A stretch of DNA of 64,000 nucleotides, taken from the NCBI RefSeq assembly GCF_008806385.1, contig NZ_VZZK01000006.1, positions 62,001 through 126,000 on the forward strand, given 5' to 3'. This document shows, piece after piece, positions 42,141 through 51,240 of this stretch. Position 1 is the stretch's first letter, and every line of letters begins with the position of its first letter. The notes under the pieces were generated by a model, which saw only the letters and a list, made by a program, of their open reading frames with translations, was not told the DNA's origin and made no database searches. The position numbers and the translations under genes were made by a program. The stretch is from Methylobacterium soli (GTDB lineage Bacteria; Pseudomonadota; Alphaproteobacteria; Rhizobiales; Beijerinckiaceae).

Positions 42141-43721
42141 ATGCGTCGATTTAACGCCCTCGCTGCCACCTCCGGTTTAATTTCCCTACTTGGGATTGCA
42201 GTGCCTCCTGCCGCGCGGGCGGCGGATCAGGATTTGATCAAGCGTGGCGAATACTTGGTCACGGCGGGTGACTGCGTCGCCTGCCATACCGGCCCGAGCG
42301 GCAAGAAGTTCGCGGGCAACTACGTGCTGGATACGCCGATCGGGAAGATCCGCACCCCGAACCTGACGCCCGACAAGGAGACCGGCCTCGGGAATTGGAC
42401 CGAGGAGGACTTCTACAAGGCCTTCCACGACGGCATCAGCAAGGACGGCTCCTACCTCTACCCGGCTTTCCCGTTCGGCTGGTACACGAAGGTCACCAAG
42501 GACGACGTCAAGGCGATCTGGGCCTACCTGCAATCGCTCGAGCCCGTGAACGAGCCGCGCAAGGCCAACGAAATCCCGTTCCCGTTCAACATCCGCACGG
42601 CGCTCATCACCTGGCGCACCGCCTTCTTCACGGCGGGCGAGTTCCAGCCGGATCCGAATGCAAGCGCCGAGGTCAATCGCGGCGGCTATCTGGTCGAGGG
42701 GCTCGGCCATTGCGGCATGTGCCACAACGAGCGCAAGCTCGTCGGCAATAGCGGCCTCGCCGGCAAGCTCGGCGGCGGCGTCATCGACGGGTGGTACGCG
42801 CCCAACATCACCCCGAACGATCACCAGGGCATCGGCGCCTGGTCCGACGAGCAGGTCGTCACCTACCTCAAGACCGGGACCGCCCCCGGCAACATGCCCG
42901 GCGTCGCCGCGGGCCCGATGCGCCAGACCATCGAGGAGTCCCTCAGCAAGATGACGGAGGCCGACCTCAAGGCGATGGTCGCCTACCTGCGCACGCAGAA
43001 GGCCCGCGAAACCTACAAGGTGAAGGACCTGGAAGCCTTCAACCAGCCGAACGCGCCGGGCGCCGCCACCTATCTCAGCTACTGCTCTTCCTGCCACAAA
43101 CCGGACGGCAAGGGCGTCGAGGGCGCGATTCCCGCGCTCGCGGGCAACACCTCGGTGCAGTCGGCGGGTCCGGAGACGGTCATCAACGTCATATTGGGCG
43201 GCCTCGCCGCCCAGAGCGGCTACGCGCCGATGCTGGCGATCGGCCAGGGCATGACCGACCAGGAGGTCGCCGACGTCACCGATTACGTCCGCAATTCCTG
43301 GGGCAACAAGGCCCCGGTCATCACGGATCGGGGGATCGTTTCGAAGAGCCGGGACAAGATCCGGACCATGCTGGCCGGCAACGCGCCCTGCGCCGAGATC
43401 GCGCAGCCGGAGATCGCCAAGGCGCTGCAGGACGCCGGGGCGGCCGACGCCTTGAGGAACATCAAGCAGGACGAGTTCATCCCGCGCCTCGACAGCTTGC
43501 TTCCCAAGATCAAGGCCGCGGTGCCCGGCGCGAAGGGCGACGACATCGTCAACGGCCTGACCACCGCCTTCTGCAAGGTCGCCAAGGACAACGACTTCTA
43601 CCGGAACGCGCCCTGGCACACCGTCATCGGCAGCTTCAGCAACGTCACCTACAGCCAGTTGCACAACCCCGAGCGGCGCGCCGAGGCCCCCGCCCAGCCG
43701 CCGACGACGCCGCGCAACTGA
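42141..43721 (+). CDS. Tri-heme cytochrome c, alcohol-dehydrogenase cytochrome-subunit type
   Basis: This is a secreted electron-transfer protein with three heme c sites: CVACH (45-49), CGMCH (191-195) and CSSCH (315-319). The signal peptide occupies about 1-27 (cut after ARA). The three-domain layout and segments such as GxxCxxCHTGPSGKKFAGNYVLDTPIGKIRTPNLTP-type text match cytochrome subunits of membrane alcohol or sugar dehydrogenases. No catalytic dehydrogenase subunit is next to it. The C-terminus has about 110 extra residues after the third heme domain, with two more Cys residues (C415, C475 approximately) and a Pro-rich end. The 526-residue length therefore exceeds the usual 430-480. 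Confidence 0.85.
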   Translation: MRRFNALAATSGLISLLGIAVPPAARAADQDLIKRGEYLVTAGDCVACHTGPSGKKFAGNYVLDTPIGKIRTPNLTPDKETGLGNWTEEDFYKAFHDGISKDGSYLYPAFPFGWYTKVTKDDVKAIWAYLQSLEPVNEPRKANEIPFPFNIRTALITWRTAFFTAGEFQPDPNASAEVNRGGYLVEGLGHCGMCHNERKLVGNSGLAGKLGGGVIDGWYAPNITPNDHQGIGAWSDEQVVTYLKTGTAPGNMPGVAAGPMRQTIEESLSKMTEADLKAMVAYLRTQKARETYKVKDLEAFNQPNAPGAATYLSYCSSCHKPDGKGVEGAIPALAGNTSVQSAGPETVINVILGGLAAQSGYAPMLAIGQGMTDQEVADVTDYVRNSWGNKAPVITDRGIVSKSRDKIRTMLAGNAPCAEIAQPEIAKALQDAGAADALRNIKQDEFIPRLDSLLPKIKAAVPGAKGDDIVNGLTTAFCKVAKDNDFYRNAPWHTVIGSFSNVTYSQLHNPERRAEAPAQPPTTPRN

Positions 43722-43920
43722 CCCATCGGCCCGGGATCGGCCCGGCCGCCTGCCCCATTGCCGCAGGCGGCCGGGCAGGCGGAACGATCCCGCCGAGCCG
43801 GTGTTGGCCCGCGACCGTCCGATCGGGAGTGCCGCTCGGGACCAGTCGCGGGCATCACGGACATCCGTCCGATGCTCCGTCGGAACGCGGTCAGCGGCAT
43901 TTTCCGGACGGGGAAACGAC

Positions 43921-44727
43921 ATGGAACTCGGCATCAGCGGACGCGTGGCCGTCGTCACGGGCGGCGATTCGGGCATGGGCTTCGAGAGCGCGAAGTTCCT
44001 CCTCCGCGAGGACGTGAAGATCGTCCTCACCGATGTGGACGAGGCGGCCCTCCAGGCGGCGGCCAAGGAACTTGGCACGCTCGGCGACGTGCGGGCCGTG
44101 GCGGCCGACCTCAGCGGCATGCCGGGCGTCGAGACGCTCAAGGCCTTTGCCGACACGGCCTTCGCGCAGAAGCCGACGATCCTCGTCAACGCCGCCGGCA
44201 TCACCGGAGCCACGGGCGACTTCCTCGAACTCAGCGACGACGACTGGCTGGAGACGATTCAGGCCGACCTGATGGTCGCCGTGCGGGTGACGCGCGCCTT
44301 CATCCCGGCCATGCGCGCGGCGGGCTGGGGCCGGATCGTGCTGTTCACCTCCGAGGACGCGGTTCAGCCCTATGTCGAGGAATTGCCCTACTGCGCCGCC
44401 AAGGCCGGCCTGATGAACCTCACGAAGGGCCTCTCCAAGGCCTATGGGGCGGACGGCGTGATGGTGAACTCGATCGCCCCCGCCTTCATCGCGACCCCGA
44501 TGACCGACGCCATGATGGAGAAGCGCGCCAAGGAGAAGGGGGTGTCCTTCGATGCGGCGATCGAATCCTTCCTCGAGGAGAAGCGGCCCGGCATGGTGCG
44601 CAAGCGCCGCGGCAGGGCCGACGAGGTGGCGGCCGCCGTCGCCTTCCTGTGCTCCGAGCAGGCGAGCTTCATCACCGGCGAGAACCTGCGCGTCGACGGG
44701 GGCGCCGTGCTGACGATGGGCAGTTGA
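43921..44727 (+). CDS. Short-chain dehydrogenase/reductase
   Basis: This NAD(P)-dependent oxidoreductase is of the classical SDR type. The 268-residue product has cofactor motif TGGDSGMG (13-20), NAAG (90-93), and catalytic S144, Y157 and K161 (YCAAK). It ends with the usual GENLRVDGGAVLTMGS. An aspartate at the end of strand 2 (VLTDVD) suggests NAD preference. The substrate cannot be told from sequence. I chose the ATG at 43921; the open frame upstream is noncoding. It may form a unit with the flavoprotein 49 bases downstream. Confidence 0.9.
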   Translation: MELGISGRVAVVTGGDSGMGFESAKFLLREDVKIVLTDVDEAALQAAAKELGTLGDVRAVAADLSGMPGVETLKAFADTAFAQKPTILVNAAGITGATGDFLELSDDDWLETIQADLMVAVRVTRAFIPAMRAAGWGRIVLFTSEDAVQPYVEELPYCAAKAGLMNLTKGLSKAYGADGVMVNSIAPAFIATPMTDAMMEKRAKEKGVSFDAAIESFLEEKRPGMVRKRRGRADEVAAAVAFLCSEQASFITGENLRVDGGAVLTMGS

Positions 44728-44776
44728 GGCGCGGGCCTACGGGGGCGCGGGTTCCGTGGCACGACAAGGGGACGCG

Positions 44777-46180
44777 ATGCGTGAGCTGAGTTGCGACGTG
44801 GCGGTGATCGGGGCCGGCACGGCGGGCATCGCCGCGCACAGGGCCGCCCGGGAGGCCGGCGCCCGTGCCGTGCTGATCGAGGCCGGCCCCGGCGGCACCA
44901 CCTGCGCGCGGGTGGGCTGCATGCCTTCCAAGCTCCTGACGGTGGCGGGGCGCGCGGCGCACGACGCGCGCGCGGCGCACCGGTTCGGCGTGCGGGTGCC
45001 CGAAGTCGCGGTCGACGGGCCGGCGGTGCTCGGGCACCTGCGCGCGGAGCGGGATCGCTTCGTGCGCCACGTTTTCGAGGGGCTCGAGGAATGGCCCGCC
45101 GACGAGCGGCTCGACGGCCAGGCCCGCTTCCTCGACGGCGAGACCCTCGCGGTCGCCGATCACACCCGGATCCGCTTCCGCGCCGCCGTGATCGCGACGG
45201 GATCGAGCCCGAGCCTGCCCAAGCCCCTCGAAGGTCTCGGGCCGGCCCGGGTGCTGACCACCGACACGCTCTTCGGGATCGCGGATCTCCCCGCCTCGCT
45301 CGCGGTCCTCGGCGGCGGGCCGGTCGGAATCGAGATCGCGCAGGCCATGGCGCGCCTCGGCGTCGCCGTCAGCCTGTTCGATGTCGGCCATGAACTGGCC
45401 GGGCTGACGCATCCCGCGCTGACGCGCGCAGCCGTCGAGATCTTCGGCGCGGAGATCGACCTGCATCTCGGCACGGAGGTTATGGGCGCGGAGCCCGACG
45501 GCGACGGCGTGCGCCTCAGCGTCAGGAACCCGGATGGCAGCCAGGGCTCGGTCCGGGTCGAGCGGGTCCTCGCCGCGATCGGTCGCCCGCCCAACCTCGA
45601 GGGCCTGGCGCTGGAGGCGGCCGGCCTGCGCCTCGGCGAGCATGGCCTGCCGGATTTCGACGCGCGCAGCCTGCTTTGCGCGGGCGGCCCGGTCTTCATC
45701 GCGGGCGATGCCAACGCGCTGCGTCCGGTCCTGCACGAGGCCACCCGCCAGGGGCGGATCGCGGGCCGCAACGCGGCGGCGCTCGCCGGGTCCGGCGCGG
45801 CGACGGCGCCCGAGCCCTGGACCGCGCTCGCGATGGTCTTCACCCAGCCCGGGACCGCCTCGGTGGGCGCGCCCTACGACGCGCAGGCCGAGGATGCCCG
45901 CGTGACGGGCGCGGCCGATTTCCCCGACCAGGGCCGCGCCAGGATCGAGCAGCGCAACCGCGGCGGTCTGCGGATCTGGGCCGACCGGCGCAGCGTGCTG
46001 CTCGGGGCCGAGATGATCGGACCCGACGTGGAGCACCTCGCTCATCTCCTCGCCTTCGCGATTCAGGATGGCGCGACGGCCGGGCGCCTGCGCGACCGGC
46101 CCTATTATCATCCGACCCTGGAGGAGGGCTTCGAGACGGCCCTCGCGGCGATCACGCGCGGGGGCGCCGGGACCGGCTGA
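44777..46180 (+). CDS. Dihydrolipoamide dehydrogenase-like pyridine nucleotide-disulfide oxidoreductase
   Basis: A flavin disulfide reductase of 467 residues. The FAD motif is VAVIGAGTAGIAAHRAA at the N-terminus. The redox disulfide C-x4-C is intact in GGTTCARVGCMPSK, though the usual Asn between the cysteines is Arg. The NAD motif is AVLGGGPVGIEIAQAMARLG near 180. The C-terminal catalytic His-Glu pair is in YYHPTLEE. It is probably a stand-alone homologue rather than the E3 of a known complex, since no E1/E2 genes are near. ATG 44777 is favoured; a GTG at 44756 adds seven residues. Confidence 0.88.
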   Translation: MRELSCDVAVIGAGTAGIAAHRAAREAGARAVLIEAGPGGTTCARVGCMPSKLLTVAGRAAHDARAAHRFGVRVPEVAVDGPAVLGHLRAERDRFVRHVFEGLEEWPADERLDGQARFLDGETLAVADHTRIRFRAAVIATGSSPSLPKPLEGLGPARVLTTDTLFGIADLPASLAVLGGGPVGIEIAQAMARLGVAVSLFDVGHELAGLTHPALTRAAVEIFGAEIDLHLGTEVMGAEPDGDGVRLSVRNPDGSQGSVRVERVLAAIGRPPNLEGLALEAAGLRLGEHGLPDFDARSLLCAGGPVFIAGDANALRPVLHEATRQGRIAGRNAAALAGSGAATAPEPWTALAMVFTQPGTASVGAPYDAQAEDARVTGAADFPDQGRARIEQRNRGGLRIWADRRSVLLGAEMIGPDVEHLAHLLAFAIQDGATAGRLRDRPYYHPTLEEGFETALAAITRGGAGTG

Positions 46181-46280
46181 CGCCGCCAGCGGGATCGTGC
46201 GCGGCGCCGGGGGGCCCTGGCATTGCGCTCCGGTGCCCGGCCCGTCATACCGGATCGTGCATGATCACGTATCGCCTCTG

Positions 46281-48890
46281 ATGTCGCCGAGCGCATCATC
46301 CGCCAAGGCACAGAGTGGCACCATGGATCTCGATGCGCTCTCCGCCGACGAGATCGATGAGCTCGATGCCGCGGTGATCGGCCTCGACGCGTCCGGGACC
46401 ATCCGCACCTATAACCGCTCGGCCTCGATCCTGACGGGGATGTCCGCGCCGGCCGTGATCGGGCGCCATTACTTCCGCGAGGTCGCTCCGAGCACCAACG
46501 TGCCGGGCTTCCATGGGCATTTCCTGGCCGGGATCCGGCATGGCCATCTCGACGCGCAATTCGAATTCGTGTTCGGCCAGATGCCCCACCAGCCGCTGCG
46601 CGCGCGCATCCACATGGTGCAGGGCCGCGCCGGCTACTGGCTGACCATCCGGCCGCTCGGCCAGATCGCGCAGGGCCGGACCCGCGAGGCCGTGATGGAG
46701 GCGATCGGCCAGCGGGCGCGGGCGGAGCCCGTCGACCCGACGCTCTGCGAGCGCGAGCCGATCCACATCCCGGGCTCGATCCAGCCGAATGCCGTGATGC
46801 TGGCGGCCGATCCGGGGAGCCTCGCGATCCTGGCCCACAGCACCAACGTGTTCGACATGCTCGTGGATAACGGCACGCCCCTCCTGGGGCGCACCGTCGA
46901 CGAGGTCCTGCCCAAGAGCTTCACCGACCTGATCCGCGCGCGCCTGGCCAGCCACACCCTGGATGACGGCCGCAGCATCCGGCGGATCCTGCGCCTGACG
47001 GGGCGCGACGGCCGGACCTATCACGCGGTGGCGCATGCCCATGCGGGGCGGGTCGTCATCGAGATGGAACTTGCTCCGGACCAGCCGGAGGATTTCGGCG
47101 GCGCGAGCCAGATCGACACCGAGCTCGCGGTTGCGCGCCTGCGCGCCGTCGAGACGCTGAGCGCGGCGGCCCGCATCGCCGCCCTGGAGATCCGGGCGCT
47201 GACGGGCTTCGAATGCGTCCTCGTCTACCGCTTCGATGCGAATTGGAACGGGGAGGCCCTGGCCGAGGACAAGGTGCCGGATTGGTCGAGGATCCTGCTC
47301 GGCCTGCATTTCCCGGCCTCCGACATCCCGGCCCAGGCGCGCGCCCTCTACACCAAGGCGAAGAGCCGCTTCGTGATCGACCGGGATTGCGTGCCGGTGC
47401 CGATCACCGCCGCCCCGGAGGCCGGCAACGCGCCGATCGACCTGACCTTCGCGCAGAATCGCACGCTCTCGCCGATCCACCTGGAGTACCAGCGCAATCT
47501 CGGCGTGAACGGCTCGATGTCGATCTCCATCATGGTGGAGGGCAAGCTCTGGGGCCTGATGATCGGGCATCATCGCCAGCCCCATTACGTCGCCCCCGAG
47601 ACCCGGGCGGCCGCGACCATCCTGACCGACGCCTTCGCCATGCGGGTGCAGGAGATCGAGGGGCGCCGCCTCTGGGCCGAGCGGCAGGCGCATCTCGACA
47701 CCGAGGGCCGCCTCGTGCGCGGGCTGACCCATGCGGAGGATTTCGTCGCCTCCCTGACCACGGGTCCCGTCACGCTCCTCGACCTGTTCGGTGCGACGGG
47801 CGCCGGCATCGTCTCGGGGGAGGCCGTCACGCTGATCGGCCGAACGCCCTCCGCCGCGCAGGTCCGCGCATTCGCGGCCTGGCTCAAGGACGCGCTGCCG
47901 GCCGGCAGCACGGCCTATGCCACGAACGCCCTCCCGGCAGCCTATGGCGCGGCGACGGATTTCCAGGAGATCGCCAGCGGCGTGCTCGGGGCCTTCGTCG
48001 ACGCCTCGCGGGTGAACCTCATCCTCTGGTTCAGGCCGGAGGTGTCGAGCACCGTCAGCTGGGGGGGCGATCCGCGCAAGCCCGTGCTCGCGGGCAGCGG
48101 CAGCGTGGCGGTGCTGCCGCGCCGCTCCTTCGAGCGCTGGGTCGAGGAGCGCTCGGGCTTTTCCGCGCCCTGGCCGGAATGGCAGGTCTCGCTCGCAGTC
48201 TGTCTGGCGCAGGCCGTGGAGGGCGTGGTCCTGCGCCAGCGCCGCAAGATCGACGCGCTGACCGGGCTTCTCGCCGACAAGGAGAGGCTCCTGATCCAGA
48301 AGGATCTCCTGACCCGGGAGATCGACCACCGGGTCAAGAACTCGCTCCAGATCGTCTCGGCCTTCCTGCAGATGCAGCGCCGGCAGGTCTCGGACCCCGA
48401 GGCGCGCCAGGCCTTTGCGGAGACCGCCGCCCGGGTGATGAGCGTCGCGCGGGTGCATGACAGCCTCTATCAGGCCGAGAGCGTCGAGGAGGTGGATCTC
48501 GGCCAGACCATCGAGAACCTGTGCAGCGACCTCGCCGGGATGGCGGGCGAAGGCCACGCGGTCGATCTCGTGGCCGAGCCCGGCCTGATGGTGCCCTACC
48601 GCAAGGCGGTGGCGCTCTCGCTGATCGCCACCGAGCTCGTCACCAACGCCTTCAAATACGCGGGCAGCCCGGATGGCGGCCGGGTCGCGGTCACGGTCTC
48701 GGGCGACGGGGCGGGCGCCGTGCGGATGCGCATCTGCGACGACGGCCAGGGGCTGCCCCAGGGCTGGGCCGAAGCGAAGCCGCAGGGCACCGGGCTCGGG
48801 ATGAAGCTCATTCGGGCGATGCTCGACCAGATCAACGCCCGCATCGAGGTCGTCAACGCGCCTGGCGCCTGTTTCACGATCACCGCGTGA
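46281..48890 (+). CDS. bphP: Hybrid PYP-like domain / bacteriophytochrome sensor histidine kinase
   Basis: The 869 residues divide into four parts. First is an N-terminal PAS domain closely resembling photoactive yellow protein (about 24-126), with TYN at 43-45 and the REVAPSTNVPGF segment. Next is the bacteriophytochrome PAS-GAF-PHY module (about 150-655), with bilin cysteine C156 in LCEREPIHIPGSIQP, PASDIP (345-350), SPIH H400, HH 430-431 and the tongue motif PRRSF 613-617. A HisKA_2 domain follows with H683 (DHRVKNSLQ), then an ATPase domain with ELVTNAF, DDGQGLP and GTGLGMK. The PYP chromophore cysteine is serine (S71) and the PYP Glu46 equivalent is Ala, so coumaric acid attachment is not expected. 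bphO overlaps its stop. ATG 46323 is an alternative start. Confidence 0.93.
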   Translation: MSPSASSAKAQSGTMDLDALSADEIDELDAAVIGLDASGTIRTYNRSASILTGMSAPAVIGRHYFREVAPSTNVPGFHGHFLAGIRHGHLDAQFEFVFGQMPHQPLRARIHMVQGRAGYWLTIRPLGQIAQGRTREAVMEAIGQRARAEPVDPTLCEREPIHIPGSIQPNAVMLAADPGSLAILAHSTNVFDMLVDNGTPLLGRTVDEVLPKSFTDLIRARLASHTLDDGRSIRRILRLTGRDGRTYHAVAHAHAGRVVIEMELAPDQPEDFGGASQIDTELAVARLRAVETLSAAARIAALEIRALTGFECVLVYRFDANWNGEALAEDKVPDWSRILLGLHFPASDIPAQARALYTKAKSRFVIDRDCVPVPITAAPEAGNAPIDLTFAQNRTLSPIHLEYQRNLGVNGSMSISIMVEGKLWGLMIGHHRQPHYVAPETRAAATILTDAFAMRVQEIEGRRLWAERQAHLDTEGRLVRGLTHAEDFVASLTTGPVTLLDLFGATGAGIVSGEAVTLIGRTPSAAQVRAFAAWLKDALPAGSTAYATNALPAAYGAATDFQEIASGVLGAFVDASRVNLILWFRPEVSSTVSWGGDPRKPVLAGSGSVAVLPRRSFERWVEERSGFSAPWPEWQVSLAVCLAQAVEGVVLRQRRKIDALTGLLADKERLLIQKDLLTREIDHRVKNSLQIVSAFLQMQRRQVSDPEARQAFAETAARVMSVARVHDSLYQAESVEEVDLGQTIENLCSDLAGMAGEGHAVDLVAEPGLMVPYRKAVALSLIATELVTNAFKYAGSPDGGRVAVTVSGDGAGAVRMRICDDGQGLPQGWAEAKPQGTGLGMKLIRAMLDQINARIEVVNAPGACFTITA

Positions 48891-49471
48891 GCCTGCATCA
48901 GCGCCTGCGCGCCGCGACCGCGGCGGCGCACGAGAATCTGGAACGCAGCCTCGACTGGGAGGCGCGCGTCGCCACGCTCGATGGTTACCGCGTTCTCCTC
49001 GCGCGGTTTCGCGGCTTCCACGCGGTCTACGAGCCGGCAATCGGCGCGGCGCTCGGCGACGAGGCGTTCTTCGCGCCCCGCCGACGGCTCGCGCGGCTCG
49101 ACGCCGATCTGAGGCATCTCGGCGCGACGTCGGATCCCGATGCCCTGCCCGGGCCCCCGGCCCCGGCCCTGGCGGATCCGGCCTCGGCGATCGGCGCCCT
49201 CTACGTCCTGGAGGGCTCGACCCTCGGCGGCCAGATGATCGGCCGCCGCATCGCGGCCCTGCACGGCTTCGATGCCGAGACGGGCTGCGGCTACTACCTC
49301 GCCCATGGCCGCCGCACCGGCGCCATGTGGGCGGCCTTCCGGGCCCGTCTCGATGCTCTCGCGGAGGGCCCCGATGCCGAGGCCGCGGCGATCGCGGCCG
49401 CCGAGGCGACCTTCGACGCGCTGCGGCTCTGGCTCTGCCGGATGGATTGCACGGCCGGGGTTTCAGCCTGA
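48887..49471 (+). CDS. bphO: Heme oxygenase (biliverdin-producing)
   Basis: BphO opens heme to biliverdin, the bilin bound by bacteriophytochrome. The 194-residue product has the proximal histidine H15 in RAATAAAHENLERS and the distal helix GALYVLEGSTLGGQMIGRRI with its glycine-rich kink. The GTG start overlaps the bphP stop (GTGA), so chromophore enzyme and photoreceptor are made together. It ends just before a palindrome that probably terminates transcription. Confidence 0.93.
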   Translation: MSLHQRLRAATAAAHENLERSLDWEARVATLDGYRVLLARFRGFHAVYEPAIGAALGDEAFFAPRRRLARLDADLRHLGATSDPDALPGPPAPALADPASAIGALYVLEGSTLGGQMIGRRIAALHGFDAETGCGYYLAHGRRTGAMWAAFRARLDALAEGPDAEAAAIAAAEATFDALRLWLCRMDCTAGVSA

Positions 49472-49478
49472 CCGCCTC

Positions 49479-49516
49479 GACCATTTTCCGTAATCCTTGG
49501 ATCACGCAAAATGGTC
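49479..49516. terminator. Bidirectional palindrome between bphO and gmk
   Basis: Two 18-base arms, GACCATTTTCCGTAATCC and GGATCACGCAAAATGGTC, are separated by TT and pair except at two positions. The arms end in A/T runs on both sides, and the element lies between convergent genes, 7 bases after bphO and 62 before the gmk stop. It may act as a terminator for both, or be an interspersed palindromic repeat. Confidence 0.6.
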
Positions 49517-49578
49517 TATCTCCTTGTGCAGTCGCATTTTCTTTACGCGAGCCGGCATCCACCTCGCTCGAAAATGCT

Positions 49579-50253
49579 TCAGAGGTGCTCCGCGGCTTCC
49601 TCGAGCAGGCCCTCGACGAAGCCGTCGAGGCCGGTCCGGCGCGTGCGGCGCAGGCGCTCGGCGGCCAGGATGCCCTGAAGCGACCTGAAGGCGTTCTGGA
49701 GGTCGTCATTGACGATGACGTAGTCGTACTCGCTCCAGCGCTGGATCTCCACGCGGGCATTGGCGAGCCGCTTCTCGATCGTGGCCGGCGAATCCTCGGC
49801 CCGGCGCTCCAGGCGCTGGCGCAATTCCCGCATGCTGGGGGGCAGGATGAAGACCGTGACGACATCGTCCGCGAGCTTCGCGCGCACCTGGCGGGTGCCC
49901 TGGTAATCGATGTCGAAGATCATGTCGCGGCCGGCCGACAGGACCTTCTCCACCGGGCGGCGCGGCGTGCCGTAGAAATTGCCGTGCACCTCGGCCCATT
50001 CGAGGAGGTCGTCGCGGGCGCGCAGGTCGTCGAAGGCCTCGCGGTCGATGAAATGGTAGTGCCGTCCGTCGATCTCGGAGGGGCGGCGCGCCCGCGTCGT
50101 CACCGAGATCGAGAGCTCGAGGCCCCAGCCGCCGTCCTGCGCGATGGCGCGGGTCAGCGTCGTCTTGCCGGCGCCCGAGGGCGAGGACAGGATCAAGATC
50201 AGGCCGCGCCGACCGACCGGGTCACGGGGCGCTGCGTTCGTGCCGGTCATCAT
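49579..50253 (-). CDS. gmk: Guanylate kinase
   Basis: Gmk phosphorylates GMP to GDP. The product (about 224 residues) has P-loop [12 protein letters not shown] near residue 24, the GMP-binding [19 protein letters not shown], and [14 protein letters not shown]. Tandem ATGs at 50253 and 50250 follow the yicC stop by 13 bases; a TTG at 50262 would extend it by three residues. The order mltG-yicC-gmk is the standard alphaproteobacterial arrangement. Confidence 0.96.
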   Translation of the reverse strand: MMTGTNAAPRDPVGRRGLILILSSPSGAGKTTLTRAIAQDGGWGLELSISVTTRARRPSEIDGRHYHFIDREAFDDLRARDDLLEWAEVHGNFYGTPRRPVEKVLSAGRDMIFDIDYQGTRQVRAKLADDVVTVFILPPSMRELRQRLERRAEDSPATIEKRLANARVEIQRWSEYDYVIVNDDLQNAFRSLQGILAAERLRRTRRTGLDGFVEGLLEEAAEHL

Positions 50254-50266
50254 CGTGTCCAAGGGC

Positions 50267-51142
50267 CTACTCGACGTTCTGAACCTGCTCGCGGAATTGC
50301 TCCACGACGGCCTTCAAGTCGAGTCCGATCCGCGACAGGCTGACATCGTTGGCCTTCGCGCACAGGGTATTGGCCTCGCGCCCGAGTTCCTGGGCCAGGA
50401 AGTCGAGGCGCCGGCCGACGGCGCCGCCGGTCGCGATCAGCTCGCGCGCGGCGGCGAGATGTGCCCTCAGGCGATCGAGCTCCTCGCGGACATCGGCCTT
50501 GGCGGCAAGCAGCACCGCCTCCTGGTGCAGCCGGTCCGGGTCGAAGGTGCTGGCCTCCATCAGGGTCGCGACCGTAGCGGCGAGGCGGGCGCGCACGGCC
50601 TCCGGCTTGCGGGCGGGGCAATCCTCCGCCGCGTGGGTCAACTCGGCCATCGCCCGGAGCTGGCCGGAGATGATCTCCTGCAACTGGCGCCCCTCGGCCC
50701 GGCGCGCCTCCACGAGATCGGTCACCAGAAGCACGACGCCCTCGGCAAGGTCGCGGGCGAGGGAATCGGTCTCGGCGGAGACGTCCTCGTCGGCCTCGAT
50801 CACGCCGCGCACGCCGAGCAGCCCGTCCATGGTGGCGGGCGCGAGGCCCTCGGGACGGGGAACCCGCGCCACCGCCTCGGCCAGGGACGCGAGCAGCGCC
50901 TCGTTCACCCGGATGCGCGCCGCGGTCTCGGGCCTCGTCAGGGCGAGGGAGACCTGGCACTGGCCGCGGGTCAGCGTCTTCTGCAGCGTCGTGCGGGCGA
51001 CCTCGCCGGCGGCATCGCTGCCGCTCGGCACCCGCACGCGCACGTCGAGCCCGCGCCCGTTGACGCTGCGGACCTCCCAGGCCCATTGCACCGGGCCGGT
51101 CGCGCCGGCGGCTCGGGCGAACCCGGTCATGCTCGCGATCAT
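50267..51142 (-). CDS. yicC: YicC family endoribonuclease-like protein
   Basis: A conserved protein of 291 residues. It has the N-terminal signature [12 protein letters not shown] and [18 protein letters not shown]. The C-terminal part is about 205-291, with [51 protein letters not shown] and [12 protein letters not shown]. YicC proteins have been described as RNA-processing endoribonucleases; activity here is inferred. It is transcribed with gmk. A tandem hairpin repeat lies between it and mltG. Confidence 0.94.
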   Translation of the reverse strand: MIASMTGFARAAGATGPVQWAWEVRSVNGRGLDVRVRVPSGSDAAGEVARTTLQKTLTRGQCQVSLALTRPETAARIRVNEALLASLAEAVARVPRPEGLAPATMDGLLGVRGVIEADEDVSAETDSLARDLAEGVVLLVTDLVEARRAEGRQLQEIISGQLRAMAELTHAAEDCPARKPEAVRARLAATVATLMEASTFDPDRLHQEAVLLAAKADVREELDRLRAHLAAARELIATGGAVGRRLDFLAQELGREANTLCAKANDVSLSRIGLDLKAVVEQFREQVQNVE

Positions 51143-51179
51143 GGTCAGATACGTGCTCCCGCCCCTCAGGGCTTCGATC

Positions 51180-51240
51180 GCGCCCCCGCCGGGGCGCGTC
51201 GCCCTCGATCATCGCGCCCCGGATGGGGCGCATCGCCCTC
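51180..51240. repeat. 34-bp tandem repeat of hairpins between mltG and yicC
   Basis: Two units begin at 51180 and 51214. Each consists of GCGCCCC, a 4-base loop, GGGGCGC, then a shared tail RTCGCCCTC. Both units fold as 7-bp hairpins. The second ends at the mltG stop. No T-run follows, so a classical terminator is unlikely; transcript processing or attenuation is possible. Confidence 0.6.
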
